A stretch of 64,000 bases of DNA from an uncultured Roseibium sp. GTDB lineage: Bacteria; Pseudomonadota; Alphaproteobacteria; Rhizobiales; Stappiaceae. Made by a program: the position numbers and the translations under genes. Under the pieces are notes generated by a model, which saw only the letters and a list, made by a program, of their open reading frames with translations, had not been told where the DNA came from and searched no databases. The DNA lies in the NCBI RefSeq assembly GCF_963675985.1, contig NZ_OY780958.1, positions 868,001 to 932,000 of the forward strand, given 5' to 3'. Below are positions 1-7,859 of the stretch, one piece after another; position 1 is the first letter of the stretch, and each line of letters begins with the position of its first letter.

Positions 1-66
1 GGAATACGAGCCGGATGTGACCCAAGCTCATCTGAAGCTCACCCCAAAGCACCCGACACTCTGTCG

Positions 67-90
67 CTCCTGACAGAAGGCTGTCAGGAG
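67..90. repeat. Perfect 10-bp inverted repeat (hairpin) upstream of the VOC gene
   Basis: CTCCTGACAG and CTGTCAGGAG are separated by AAGG, giving a perfect 10-bp stem with a 4-nt loop. No T-run follows, so it is not a classic terminator on the plus strand. It could be the end of an upstream transcript, an operator or an RNA element for the VOC gene that starts 63 bases further on. The 66 bases before it show no recognisable gene. Confidence 0.6.
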
Positions 91-153
91 GGGTGTGGGA
101 GTGTGGATGCCGATGATCGCGGTTCCTGCGGTCAAGGGAAAAGGACAAATCGC

Positions 154-552
154 ATGAAATTCGCTTCCACCCGCCTGATCGCAGGCGATATCAAGGCCGT
201 GGTCGGCTTCTACGAACTGGTGACCGGGCAGACGGCCGACTGGCTCGCACCCCAGTTCGCCGAAATCGTCACGCCCTCGGCGGCCCTTGCCGTCGGCAGC
301 GCGGAGACCGTGGCCCTATTCAAGGAAGGCAGTGCGGAACCGGGTGCCAACCGCAGCGCGATCCTGGAATTCATGGTCGACGATGTGGATGCGGAGTTCG
401 AGCGGCTGAAGGACAGTGCCGAAGTTGTGCATGCGCCCAAAAACCTGCCCTGGGGCAACCGTTCCGCCCAGTTCCGCGACCCGGAAGGCACCATCGTGGC
501 GCTCTACACGCCGGTGACCGAGGCGGCCAAGGCCCGGTTCGCGGGGCGGTGA
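154..552 (+). CDS. VOC (glyoxalase/bleomycin-resistance fold) family protein
   Basis: The protein has 132 residues. The start MKFASTRLIAGD at 154 is preferred over the upstream in-frame ATG at 103 because the family motif begins at once and a purine-rich stretch (gggaaaagga) lies just upstream. The pattern of VOC proteins is visible: an N-terminal beta strand leading into VGFYELVTG, a central FMVDDVDAEFERLK segment, and a C-terminal QFRDPEGTIVALYTPV strand. VOC proteins are usually small cytosolic metal-dependent lyases, dioxygenases or drug-binding proteins. The substrate cannot be read from the sequence. It appears monocistronic. Confidence 0.8.
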   Translation: MKFASTRLIAGDIKAVVGFYELVTGQTADWLAPQFAEIVTPSAALAVGSAETVALFKEGSAEPGANRSAILEFMVDDVDAEFERLKDSAEVVHAPKNLPWGNRSAQFRDPEGTIVALYTPVTEAAKARFAGR

Positions 553-598
553 GGGAAGAGGGACGAGTTTCGTAAACCGCTTCCCGGCGCCCGGGCTG

Positions 599-950
599 GT
601 GGACAAGGACAAGGACGTGGTCCGGCGCTTCTATCCGCCGATCAGCGTGTCGGAGGTGCCGCCGCAGCCGAAACCCTTCGAATCCAGGCGGCGCGTGCTG
701 ATGCCCGGCGAACAGAAGGATTTCGCGGTGCTCCCCGACCACTCGCGCGAGGACGCCTTCTCCACCTTCGGCCGGTCGGACACGGTGATGGTGCTGTTTG
801 AGGATATCGACGGCGACAGCATCACCATGAAGGGTGGCAGCGGCTTCGACCGCAACGCCCGCTTGCCTGACCAAGGGCCGTAAATACAAGCTCCGCATCC
901 GGCTTTATGACTGCCGGGCGGAAGGCGATACGGTGGTGATGATGCGGTGA
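599..950 (+). pseudogene. Small hypothetical gene, copy 1, frameshifted near the 3' end
   Basis: A GTG-initiated frame (VDKDKDVVRRFYPP) runs through FGRSDTVMVLFEDIDGDS and GFDRNAR and stops prematurely at 881-883. In the next frame the sequence continues as LTKGRKYKLRIRL to a stop at 948-950. This matches, residue for residue, the in-frame end of the second copy at 2110-2343. One extra base near 864-870 explains the break. The composite intact product would be about 116 residues and is of unknown function. An alternative is that the short 94-residue product is real, but the homology beyond the stop argues for decay. Confidence 0.55.
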
Positions 951-975
951 GGGGGGCTTGGTAGAGCCCCTATAA

Positions 976-1086
976 CCTCTCCCATGGGGAGAGGTCGGGC
1001 CAACGGCCCGGGTGAGGGGTTTCAAACTCCCCGTATCCCACAGGCTCTGTAGCCCCTCACCCTAATCCTCTCCCAATGGGAGAGGG
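976..1086. repeat. Pair of inverted REP-like palindromes
   Basis: The first unit (976-1019) has the hairpin CCTCTCCC-AT-GGGGAGAGG, then CGGGCC-AAC-GGCCCG, then GGTGAGGGG. The second unit (about 1053-1086) is the same element in opposite orientation: CCCCTCACCC, then CCTCTCCC-AAT-GGGAGAGG. The arrangement matches the paired palindromic units (BIME-like) common between genes in alphaproteobacteria. They lie directly after pseudogene copy 1. A related, more diverged unit follows copy 2 at about 2390-2420. Confidence 0.75.
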
Positions 1087-1120
1087 AACTAGCCCTGCCA
1101 GGTTGCGCAGGCCAAACCCA

Positions 1121-1909
1121 TCAAATGATCGACAAAGTTCTCCAGAAGTCCTTGCGCGGGACGCAGGCTTTCATCGCGCTGGTAATCATCCGTTCGGGAT
1201 TGTCGACCGGGTAAAAATGCATGTATCGGGGCGACCAGTTGTAGACTTCCGGTCCGCCGACTGAGTCGACGATCAGCAGACCACGAAAATCCCACTCGGA
1301 CGTCGACTTGTTTCCCGACATGTTTGTGTAGAAAGAAAGCCCGCGCAATTCGGCGAGGGACCTAATGGCTTCTGTCTGATTGGTATGCAGCGCAATACAG
1401 AATGGCCGGTCTCCCGCGATCCGGTTCGTGCCAAGGAAGACGGCGCCTGCCGAGACGAGAGACCAGAGGGCGACGGCCATCGGCAGCGTGATGTTCCTCC
1501 AAGATTGTCTGTGGAATTCACTTGCCTCCCAAGGCCACGTCGAAGCGAGCATGATCGAGGCACAGACGGCGATGGTCAGTGTGATGCCGTGCAGGAGAAC
1601 CATCTTTGCGCCGGTCCCTGAAATCAATGCGCCTCCCAAAGCGATAATCAGCCCGCACACTCCCGCCGATATGGCCAGAAGCAATGCCGGACCGCGTGGC
1701 AGACGAAACGCCGTCAGCCCGCGCAAGAGCGCCATGGCCAGGGGAATGAGCGGTGCGAAGGCAGTGGCGTAGAAAGCCAGATAGATCGCAAGTCCAAGTG
1801 CGGAGAAATCCTTGGGAAGCAACTCGACACCCTCTGGCAGGATCGGGAACTGTAGATATCCGGCGGTAATCAGAAGGGCGGCGGCGATGAAGATGCGGGG
1901 GAAGGTCAT
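1121..1909 (-). CDS. Hypothetical membrane protein
   Basis: The predicted product has 262 residues from the ATG at 1909 (MTFPRIFIAAALL). A longer frame reaches 2014, but its extra residues look non-coding and run toward copy 2. Four or five hydrophobic segments occupy roughly the first 165 residues, including ALGLAIYLAFYATAFAPLIPLAMALL and ALLLAISAGVCGLIIALGGAL. A soluble C-terminal domain of about 95 residues is rich in aromatic residues. I do not recognise the family. It sits alone between two decayed copies of another gene and is transcribed against both, so it may be a recent arrival. Confidence 0.6.
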   Translation of the reverse strand: MTFPRIFIAAALLITAGYLQFPILPEGVELLPKDFSALGLAIYLAFYATAFAPLIPLAMALLRGLTAFRLPRGPALLLAISAGVCGLIIALGGALISGTGAKMVLLHGITLTIAVCASIMLASTWPWEASEFHRQSWRNITLPMAVALWSLVSAGAVFLGTNRIAGDRPFCIALHTNQTEAIRSLAELRGLSFYTNMSGNKSTSEWDFRGLLIVDSVGGPEVYNWSPRYMHFYPVDNPERMITSAMKACVPRKDFWRTLSII

Positions 1910-2109
1910 GGATGCTGAGGTGTTGTCGCCGGGGGGAAGAGTGCGTGGATTGAAATGCAGGCTCTGCGAGTAGAGCGTTCGGGAAGGTGAAATGCAACGC
2001 TTGTCGACTTGCATCAGGACAAAAGCCCCCCCTGTCAGAACGTTTTGTCCACCTGCAATCGATGCAGCATCTGTCCGACCTCAAATCCGCGACCAGGGTG
2101 TTGAGCTCG

Positions 2110-2343
2110 AGTTTAGGTGACTTGCGAGACCCCGGCGACTCGCGCGACGACACGGTTTTCCCCTTCGGCCGGTCCGACACGGTGATGGCGCTGTTTGAGG
2201 ATATCGACGGCGACAGCGTCACCGTGAAGGGCGACAGCGGCTTCGACCGCAACGCCCGCCTAATCAAGGGCCGCAAATACAAGCTCCGCATCCGGCTGCA
2301 TTGCAGCTGGGGCGAAGGCGATAAGGTGGTGATGATGTGGTGA
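2110..2343 (+). pseudogene. Small hypothetical gene, copy 2, N-terminally degraded
   Basis: From about 2135 to the TGA at 2341-2343 this is a diverged duplicate of 742-950. It encodes FGRSDTVMALFEDIDGDS, GFDRNAR, KGRKYKLRIRL and EGDKVVMMW. Here the C-terminal part is in frame, whereas the N-terminal part of copy 1 (VDKDKDVVRRFYPP and the following 40 residues) is not recognisable. An open frame extends back to 1987, but its N-terminus does not match copy 1. The copies therefore complement each other's damage. Function unknown. Confidence 0.5.
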
Positions 2344-2389
2344 GGGGGGAAGGAAAGACTCCGGCAGAGCCCAAATAAATCTCACACTG

Positions 2390-2420
2390 GCAGAGGGCGG
2401 GGCGAAGCCCCGGGTGAGGG
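2390..2420. repeat. Diverged REP-like palindrome after copy 2
   Basis: CGGGGC-GAA-GCCCCGGGTGAGGG occupies the same position relative to pseudogene copy 2 as the REP pair does relative to copy 1. It shares the GGGTGAGGG tail. This shows that the duplicated segment includes both the gene end and the palindrome. The remaining bases to 2575 show nothing recognisable and are AT-richer. Confidence 0.5.
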
Positions 2421-2589
2421 CATTCTTATAAGGGCGAGGTACTGGAAAATCTGGAATGCGGGCTACCCAAAGAAATTGAATTGGAATGGGCCTGTCTCCG
2501 AGACGAAATTTTCGCTTGCAGTAGATAGACAGTAAAGCAGCGCACGCCTAGTTTACCTGAAACGATTATATGCAATCAGGAGTTTATGC

Positions 2590-5500
2590 GTGCGCTTTAT
2601 TTCTAACGGACCATCAATACCTGATGAACTGCTTCTTGCGCGCGATCAAGGCCGGGTCGTCTTTTTCTGTGGAGCTGGCGTTTCACGAGCGAAAGCTAAG
2701 TTGCCTGATTTCTTCGAACTAGCGGCGAAGGTAACTCGTGCGCTTGGTGTGAAGGATGACGATCCAGCAATGAAAATCATTGCCGAGGCAAAAGAGATAG
2801 GGCAGCGAACAGGTGTAGACGGGTTAATTTCTGCGGATAGGATTTTCGGTTTACTCGAACGCGATTTTCTATCGCGTGACATTCAAGAAGCCGTAGCGGC
2901 AGCGCTAACGCATACGGAATCGCCCGATCTCAGCGCGCACCAAACATTACTGAGGCTTGCAACCACCCCAGAAGGCCTAATTCGGTTGGTGACGACGAAT
3001 TTTGATAGGTTATTCGATAATTGTCGTGCGGAATTGCCAACCTTTTCTCCACCAAACCTGCCTGATCCATCGCGCCCGGTAGACTTGAATGGCGTTGTCT
3101 ATCTGCATGGCAAGATAAATTCTGAAGCGACCGGAGCGGAGGGAGATGGATTTGTCCTCTCAAGCTCAGAATTTGGAAAAGCATATTTATCTGACGGTTG
3201 GGCGACGTCGTTTGTTCGCGATATTCTCCGCAAGTATTCTGTCGTTTTTATTGGATACTCTGCCGATGATCCGCCTATTCATTATCTTTTGGAGGCGCTC
3301 AATAGGACCTCTAAGCCAATTGAAGAGGTGTATGCATTCCAATCTGGGAATGAGAGCTATGCGCAATCGAGATGGAAGCACAAAGGCGTAGCTGCCATTC
3401 CGTATGACAACGCGAATGGCCATTCAGCTCTTTGGGATACGTTGGAAGCATGGGCTATTCGAGCGGAAAATCCCGACAGGTGGATTCATGGCGTTGTAGA
3501 GCTGGCGAAATCGGGTCCTGAAAATCTGCAACCACATGAAAGGGGGCAAGTTGCTCATATTGTTTCAACAATCGAAGGCGCTCGAAAGTTTTCGGAAGGC
3601 GATAATCCGCCACCAGCCACATGGCTCTGCGTTTTTGACCCTTACCAGCGGTTCGCCAAACCGGGACGCCAGGGAGGTTTCGGGGAAGACGGTCCGCTTG
3701 TTGATCCATTTGATTTCTACGCTTTGGACTCGGACCCAGTTCCAGATAAAGTCGATCCTCAAGATCATTATGCGAAGCGAGATGTCCCAGACGGTGCGTG
3801 GGATGGATTTGCGCTTAACGATCTAGACCGGACCGAGCTTAGAGATGAAAATGCCGGTTCCCTGCGTGGTTATTGGTCTCGACAAGCTCCACGCCTTCCC
3901 GCTCGACAGTTCCAACTTGGAGTTTGGATTAGTAAAATCGCACAGCAGCCGGAAGTCTTGTGGTGGGCGGTTCGTCAATTCAATTTGCATAAAGACATCC
4001 AAGAGAAAATTGCTTGGCAGTTAGAAAAAATTGACTTCGAAATTTCGTCAGCTATTCGCGAAGCATGGCGCTATCTTTCCGAATTTTGGGCCGGGGACTA
4101 CGCAGAGTTTAGTAGAAGTTGGCATGAGTTAAACAATGCAATTAATTCGGGTGGCTGGAATGAATTAATCCTGCGTCGTTTTGCTTGCTTCGGGAAACCT
4201 TACATCAAAGTGGAAAAAAATTTCTGGGGAGGTCCGCTGCCTGAGGTGAAGGAGAATTACCAAGTCCAGGATCTCATAAGCCTTGACGTTGAATACCCCG
4301 ATGTGCCGCTTGATGTTTCCATTCCCGACGAATGGCTAAGTCGCGCAATAGTCGTCTTGCGAAGGAATCTCGAGACTGCACTGGAACTCGAAAAAGAAAT
4401 TGGCGGTTATGGGCTAAATAACATCTGCCCGATAACTCCGGATGAAGGCCGAGACGGAGATTCCTATACTCGCACCCATGGCCTATCTGCATGGGTCCTT
4501 TATTTCTTACGCCAATTTGAACGGCTGATGGCGCTGGATTCGGATACGGCAAAAGCAGAATTTCAAAGTTGGTCTGAAGACGATACTACCATATTTGCGA
4601 GACTAAGAATCTGGGCGCTTGGACAACCAAGTTTAGTGTCTGCTGCTCAGTTCGGATACGTCATCGCAGAGCTTCCCGATCGAGCTTTTTGGGATAGCTA
4701 CCATGCCCGCGATTTGCTTCTCATGATTTCTGCTAGATGGGGTGAGTTAGACGCTGAAAATAGAAAAGAAATCGAACAGCGTATACTTAAAGGTCCGGAT
4801 CGCTGGGAGGATGAAGAAGATCAGAAATTCAGAGAAAGGAAAGCTTGGGCAAGCGTCAACAGGTTGAATTGGCTCGGCGAGCAAGGCTGCAATCTTCAAT
4901 TGGATTTGGGTAAAGTCACTGAAGAGTTACGCAAAGTAGCGCCAAAATGGAAGCCGGAATACGCGAAGAAAGCAGCCGATTCGCTCGAGGGGCGAAGCGG
5001 TTGGGTTCGTACTGAGATGAAGCCTTCCTCGCTTCTAGATGAACCTTTAAGCTCCACGCTTGCAAAGGCTGAGGAACTTTCTGGAAGACAGGGGATTGAA
5101 TTTGTTAATTACGATCCGTTCGCTGGCCTTTCACAGGAACTGCCAGTGCGCGCATTCGCAGTTTTGCGGTTGGAGGCTAAAAAGGGTGAATTTCCCGAAT
5201 GGGCTTGGCGGGCGTTCCTTAATCCAGACAGAAGGAAAGATGACCGAGCAAGGTTTACTGGATTAATTGGGGAGCAACTTTCGCGTTATTCCGCCTCCGA
5301 GTTGGCCTCCATAGTTCGACCAGTGACCGATTGGCTTCAGAAGTCTGCAAAAATCTTAGCGGCTGAACATCCAGCCATATTCTCTGGTTTGGTATCCAAA
5401 ATAACCGACGCACTCTCGCTCGAAGCAGCCGGGAGTTCCACGGCAATTGTTCGACGGAACAAAGATATCGATTGGACCATGGAAGCGATCAATTCTCCTA

Positions 5501-6420
5501 CTGGGAAACTAGCTGAAGCGTTATTCGATGATCCAGAGAAAGAAGACTTGTCTGAAGGTGAAGGTTTCCCGAAGTCTTGGTTGCAGCATGTGACTAGACT
5601 ATTGGAATTACCAGGTGATCTTCGAAGATATGCGTTGGTGATATTTTCTCATAATTTAAGTTGGTTCTATTATGTTGATCCCGCGTGGGCTAAATCCAAT
5701 TTTCTGTCAATCTTGAGTTCTGATAATAATCAAGATCAAGAGGCGCTTTGGGCCGGTTTTTTATGGGGCGGGAAGGCTTATGGCCGGGAATTTTTCGAAA
5801 TTCTAAAGCCCCATTTGTTGGGGCTAGCCATATCAGGAAGCCTGCAACGCCGGGGTCATACCGAAGCGCTGACAGGGCTACTTTTATCTGCTTGGGCGTT
5901 AGTTGATGAAGATACCGGAAAAAAATGGGTGTCTGACGAAGATCTGCGCAAGGTACTTCTCGATTCTAATGATGATGTACGGTCAAGTATTCTCTGGCAG
6001 ACCGAAAGGTGGGCAAAGGAGAATCCCGAAAAATGGTCACCATTGTTATTGGACCTTATTCGCAACGTTTGGCCACGACAGATCGCAGCAAAGTCCGGAA
6101 TCGTGTCTGCAAAACTTTGCGATCTAGCCTTTTCAGATGAGGAACGTTTTCAGGAATTGTCAGCTGCTGTTATGCCTCTACTCACCAAAATTGACCGTGA
6201 CCGTCTAATGCTTCCCAATCTACGCCGATCTCGCGATAACATCGTGGATTTGCATCCTCGCGAAACACTGGCACTTCTTCATGCCGTGCTTCCAGACAAT
6301 GTTACTGCTTGGCCTTATGGAATAGAGGCTACGATCGAACGCCTCGGTGAGGCCGATGCAGCTCTCAATAGTGATGAAAGATTAATTGAACTCAAGCGCA
6401 AATGGGACGCTCGTGGATAA
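2590..6420 (+). CDS. Large SIR2-domain protein, probable antiphage NADase (defence-associated sirtuin type)
   Basis: The protein has 1276 residues. The start is GTG at 2590, set by the ribosome site TCAGGAG at 2576-2582; the ATG at 2586 is out of frame and stops at once. Residues 20-290 form a SIR2-like domain: FFCGAGVS (25-32, NAD-binding loop), TTNFD (135-139, with the catalytic-type Asn137), YLHGK (171-175, with His173) and VFIGYSADDP (219-228). The remaining 980 residues are alpha-helical-looking, have no transmembrane segment, and resemble the long helical region (DUF4020-like, my recollection) of stand-alone bacterial SIR2 defence proteins. In DSR-type systems the SIR2 domain depletes NAD on phage sensing. 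That this protein does so is inference. Base composition is clearly AT-richer than the neighbours and rare codons are frequent, suggesting horizontal transfer. It appears to be a single-gene unit. Confidence 0.8.
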   Translation: MRFISNGPSIPDELLLARDQGRVVFFCGAGVSRAKAKLPDFFELAAKVTRALGVKDDDPAMKIIAEAKEIGQRTGVDGLISADRIFGLLERDFLSRDIQEAVAAALTHTESPDLSAHQTLLRLATTPEGLIRLVTTNFDRLFDNCRAELPTFSPPNLPDPSRPVDLNGVVYLHGKINSEATGAEGDGFVLSSSEFGKAYLSDGWATSFVRDILRKYSVVFIGYSADDPPIHYLLEALNRTSKPIEEVYAFQSGNESYAQSRWKHKGVAAIPYDNANGHSALWDTLEAWAIRAENPDRWIHGVVELAKSGPENLQPHERGQVAHIVSTIEGARKFSEGDNPPPATWLCVFDPYQRFAKPGRQGGFGEDGPLVDPFDFYALDSDPVPDKVDPQDHYAKRDVPDGAWDGFALNDLDRTELRDENAGSLRGYWSRQAPRLPARQFQLGVWISKIAQQPEVLWWAVRQFNLHKDIQEKIAWQLEKIDFEISSAIREAWRYLSEFWAGDYAEFSRSWHELNNAINSGGWNELILRRFACFGKPYIKVEKNFWGGPLPEVKENYQVQDLISLDVEYPDVPLDVSIPDEWLSRAIVVLRRNLETALELEKEIGGYGLNNICPITPDEGRDGDSYTRTHGLSAWVLYFLRQFERLMALDSDTAKAEFQSWSEDDTTIFARLRIWALGQPSLVSAAQFGYVIAELPDRAFWDSYHARDLLLMISARWGELDAENRKEIEQRILKGPDRWEDEEDQKFRERKAWASVNRLNWLGEQGCNLQLDLGKVTEELRKVAPKWKPEYAKKAADSLEGRSGWVRTEMKPSSLLDEPLSSTLAKAEELSGRQGIEFVNYDPFAGLSQELPVRAFAVLRLEAKKGEFPEWAWRAFLNPDRRKDDRARFTGLIGEQLSRYSASELASIVRPVTDWLQKSAKILAAEHPAIFSGLVSKITDALSLEAAGSSTAIVRRNKDIDWTMEAINSPTGKLAEALFDDPEKEDLSEGEGFPKSWLQHVTRLLELPGDLRRYALVIFSHNLSWFYYVDPAWAKSNFLSILSSDNNQDQEALWAGFLWGGKAYGREFFEILKPHLLGLAISGSLQRRGHTEALTGLLLSAWALVDEDTGKKWVSDEDLRKVLLDSNDDVRSSILWQTERWAKENPEKWSPLLLDLIRNVWPRQIAAKSGIVSAKLCDLAFSDEERFQELSAAVMPLLTKIDRDRLMLPNLRRSRDNIVDLHPRETLALLHAVLPDNVTAWPYGIEATIERLGEADAALNSDERLIELKRKWDARG

Positions 6421-6495
6421 GGCCGAACGTTCATAAAATTTGCGGCTGCGTCTGCCGCACACCTTAGTCAACTGCTGAACTAGATGTCTCACCCA

Positions 6496-7080
6496 TCACC
6501 CGTTCCCCCGCCGCAACCCATCCACCAGCACATCCACCAGCCGGGTCACCGATGTCCGCCAGCCGGGGCGGTCGGGGGCGTGGCAGAGGCCGACGAGGGC
6601 GCGCAGGAGGTCTTCCGGGGTGATGTCGGGGCGGATGTCGCCGGCGTCCGCGGCGCGGGAGAGGAGGGCGGTGGCGGCGGTGGTCAGGCGCTTCGACGAA
6701 TAGGCGAAGAGGTCCTGCTTGCCGTCGGTGGCAAGCGCGAGCGTGGCCATCATGCCCTTCTTGGTGGCGACCACCTCGACGCCTTCGCGCAGCCACTGGC
6801 GCAGGGCCTCCACCGGTTCGGTTTCCTCCGAGAGGCGCTCGGCCAGATCGCCGAGGCGGTCGATGTCGCCCCGGTAGACCGCCTCGAACAGGGCGTCGCG
6901 GGTGGGGAAGTGGCGGTAGAGCGTGCCGATGCCGACACCGGCCTTGCGGGCGACGCCTTCCAGGCTCGCGCCCGGGCCGCCGGCGGTGAACACCTCACGG
7001 GCGGCCTGCAGCAGCAGCTCGCGGTTGCGCTTGGAATCCGCGCGGGGTTTGCGGGTTGCCTTGGCCGGTTTCTGCTCCAT
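6496..7080 (-). CDS. TetR/AcrR family transcriptional regulator
   Basis: The protein has 194 residues. The N-terminal HTH (about 20-65) contains LLLQAAREVFTAGG, LEGVARKAGVGIGTLYRHF and RDALFEAV, the standard TetR DNA-binding pattern. The C-terminal helical ligand domain is not specific. The gene is divergent from the molybdenum hydroxylase operon that starts at 7344, with 263 bases between them that contain two dyads. It is therefore the likely local repressor of that operon. The ligand is unknown, perhaps an aldehyde or aromatic substrate of the hydroxylase. Confidence 0.85.
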   Translation of the reverse strand: MEQKPAKATRKPRADSKRNRELLLQAAREVFTAGGPGASLEGVARKAGVGIGTLYRHFPTRDALFEAVYRGDIDRLGDLAERLSEETEPVEALRQWLREGVEVVATKKGMMATLALATDGKQDLFAYSSKRLTTAATALLSRAADAGDIRPDITPEDLLRALVGLCHAPDRPGWRTSVTRLVDVLVDGLRRGNG

Positions 7081-7135
7081 TTCCCTTCGTATACTCCGTC
7101 GTTCTTACATGAATTTTCGTTCGGGTCTTGCAAAA

Positions 7136-7182
7136 CGGAGGGTGCCTCCGTATAGTAACACCGTACGCCGATGCTGTGTTAC
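7136..7182. promoter_or_regulatory. Dyads in the divergent tetR/pao promoter region, candidate TetR operator
   Basis: Two inverted repeats lie in the 263-base divergent region. One is CGGAGG-GTG-CCTCCG at 7136-7150. The other is GTAACAC (7155-7161) with GTGTTAC (7176-7182) around a 14-base spacer. The second has the arm length and spacing of a TetR-family operator and lies between the two start codons. Assignment to this TetR protein is inference from position. Confidence 0.4.
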
Positions 7183-7343
7183 CCCAAAACCGCCTGACCA
7201 CGGCCCTTTTTAAACGACATCCTCAAACCGTTTCTCCGACTGACCGCACAGCGTCACCGACGGCGTCGACACGTATCCAATTTTCCTGAGCCAAACGGCT
7301 CATCAGCTCTTGTCTTTAGCTCTCGCCACGAACGGAGCCATCC

Positions 7344-7859
7344 ATGACCTATACCATCCATCTGACCCTGAACGGAACGCCGCGCGAGATTGCGCTCGAC
7401 GATCCAAGGGTCACCCTGCTCGATCTCCTGCGCGAACGCATCGGCCTGACCGGCGCCAAGAAAGGCTGCGACCGGGGCCAGTGCGGCGCCTGCACCGTGC
7501 TTGTCGACGGCCGGCGGATCAATTCCTGCCTGGCGCTGGCCGTCAGCCTCGACGGCGCGGAGATCACCACCATTGAAGGACTTGCCGGTTCAACCGGGGC
7601 CGAGGGCGACAGCCTGCATCCGGTGCAGGAAGCCTTCATCGTCCATGATGGCCTGCAATGCGGTTTCTGCACGCCGGGCCAGATCATGAGCGCCGTCGGC
7701 CTGATTGCCGAAGGCCAGACGGACGGCGATCCGGAGCGGGTGCGCGAATGCATGAGCGGCAACCTCTGCCGCTGCGGCGCCTATGCGGGCATCACCGAGG
7801 CGGTGCTCGATGCCCAAAATCAGATGTCCGAAACCGAACAGGGGAGGAAACGCGCATGA
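7344..7859 (+). CDS. (2Fe-2S)-binding subunit of a PaoABC-like molybdenum hydroxylase
   Basis: The protein has 171 residues. The first 2Fe-2S cluster is marked by Cys42, Cys47, Cys50 and Cys62 (GCDRGQCGACTVL) and the second by Cys106, Cys109, Cys142 and Cys144 (QCGFCTPGQ and NLCRCGAY). This is the small electron-transfer subunit of the xanthine oxidase family, passing electrons from the molybdenum subunit to the FAD subunit. Unlike E. coli PaoA there is no N-terminal Tat signal, because the ferredoxin fold begins at residue 3. The complex should therefore be cytoplasmic. It overlaps the next gene by ATGA. Confidence 0.92.
   Translation: MTYTIHLTLNGTPREIALDDPRVTLLDLLRERIGLTGAKKGCDRGQCGACTVLVDGRRINSCLALAVSLDGAEITTIEGLAGSTGAEGDSLHPVQEAFIVHDGLQCGFCTPGQIMSAVGLIAEGQTDGDPERVRECMSGNLCRCGAYAGITEAVLDAQNQMSETEQGRKRA

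Noticed and set aside
6484..7155. 223-residue open frame on the plus strand opposite the TetR gene
   Set aside because: The minus-strand frame has a clear TetR HTH; the plus frame is its shadow.
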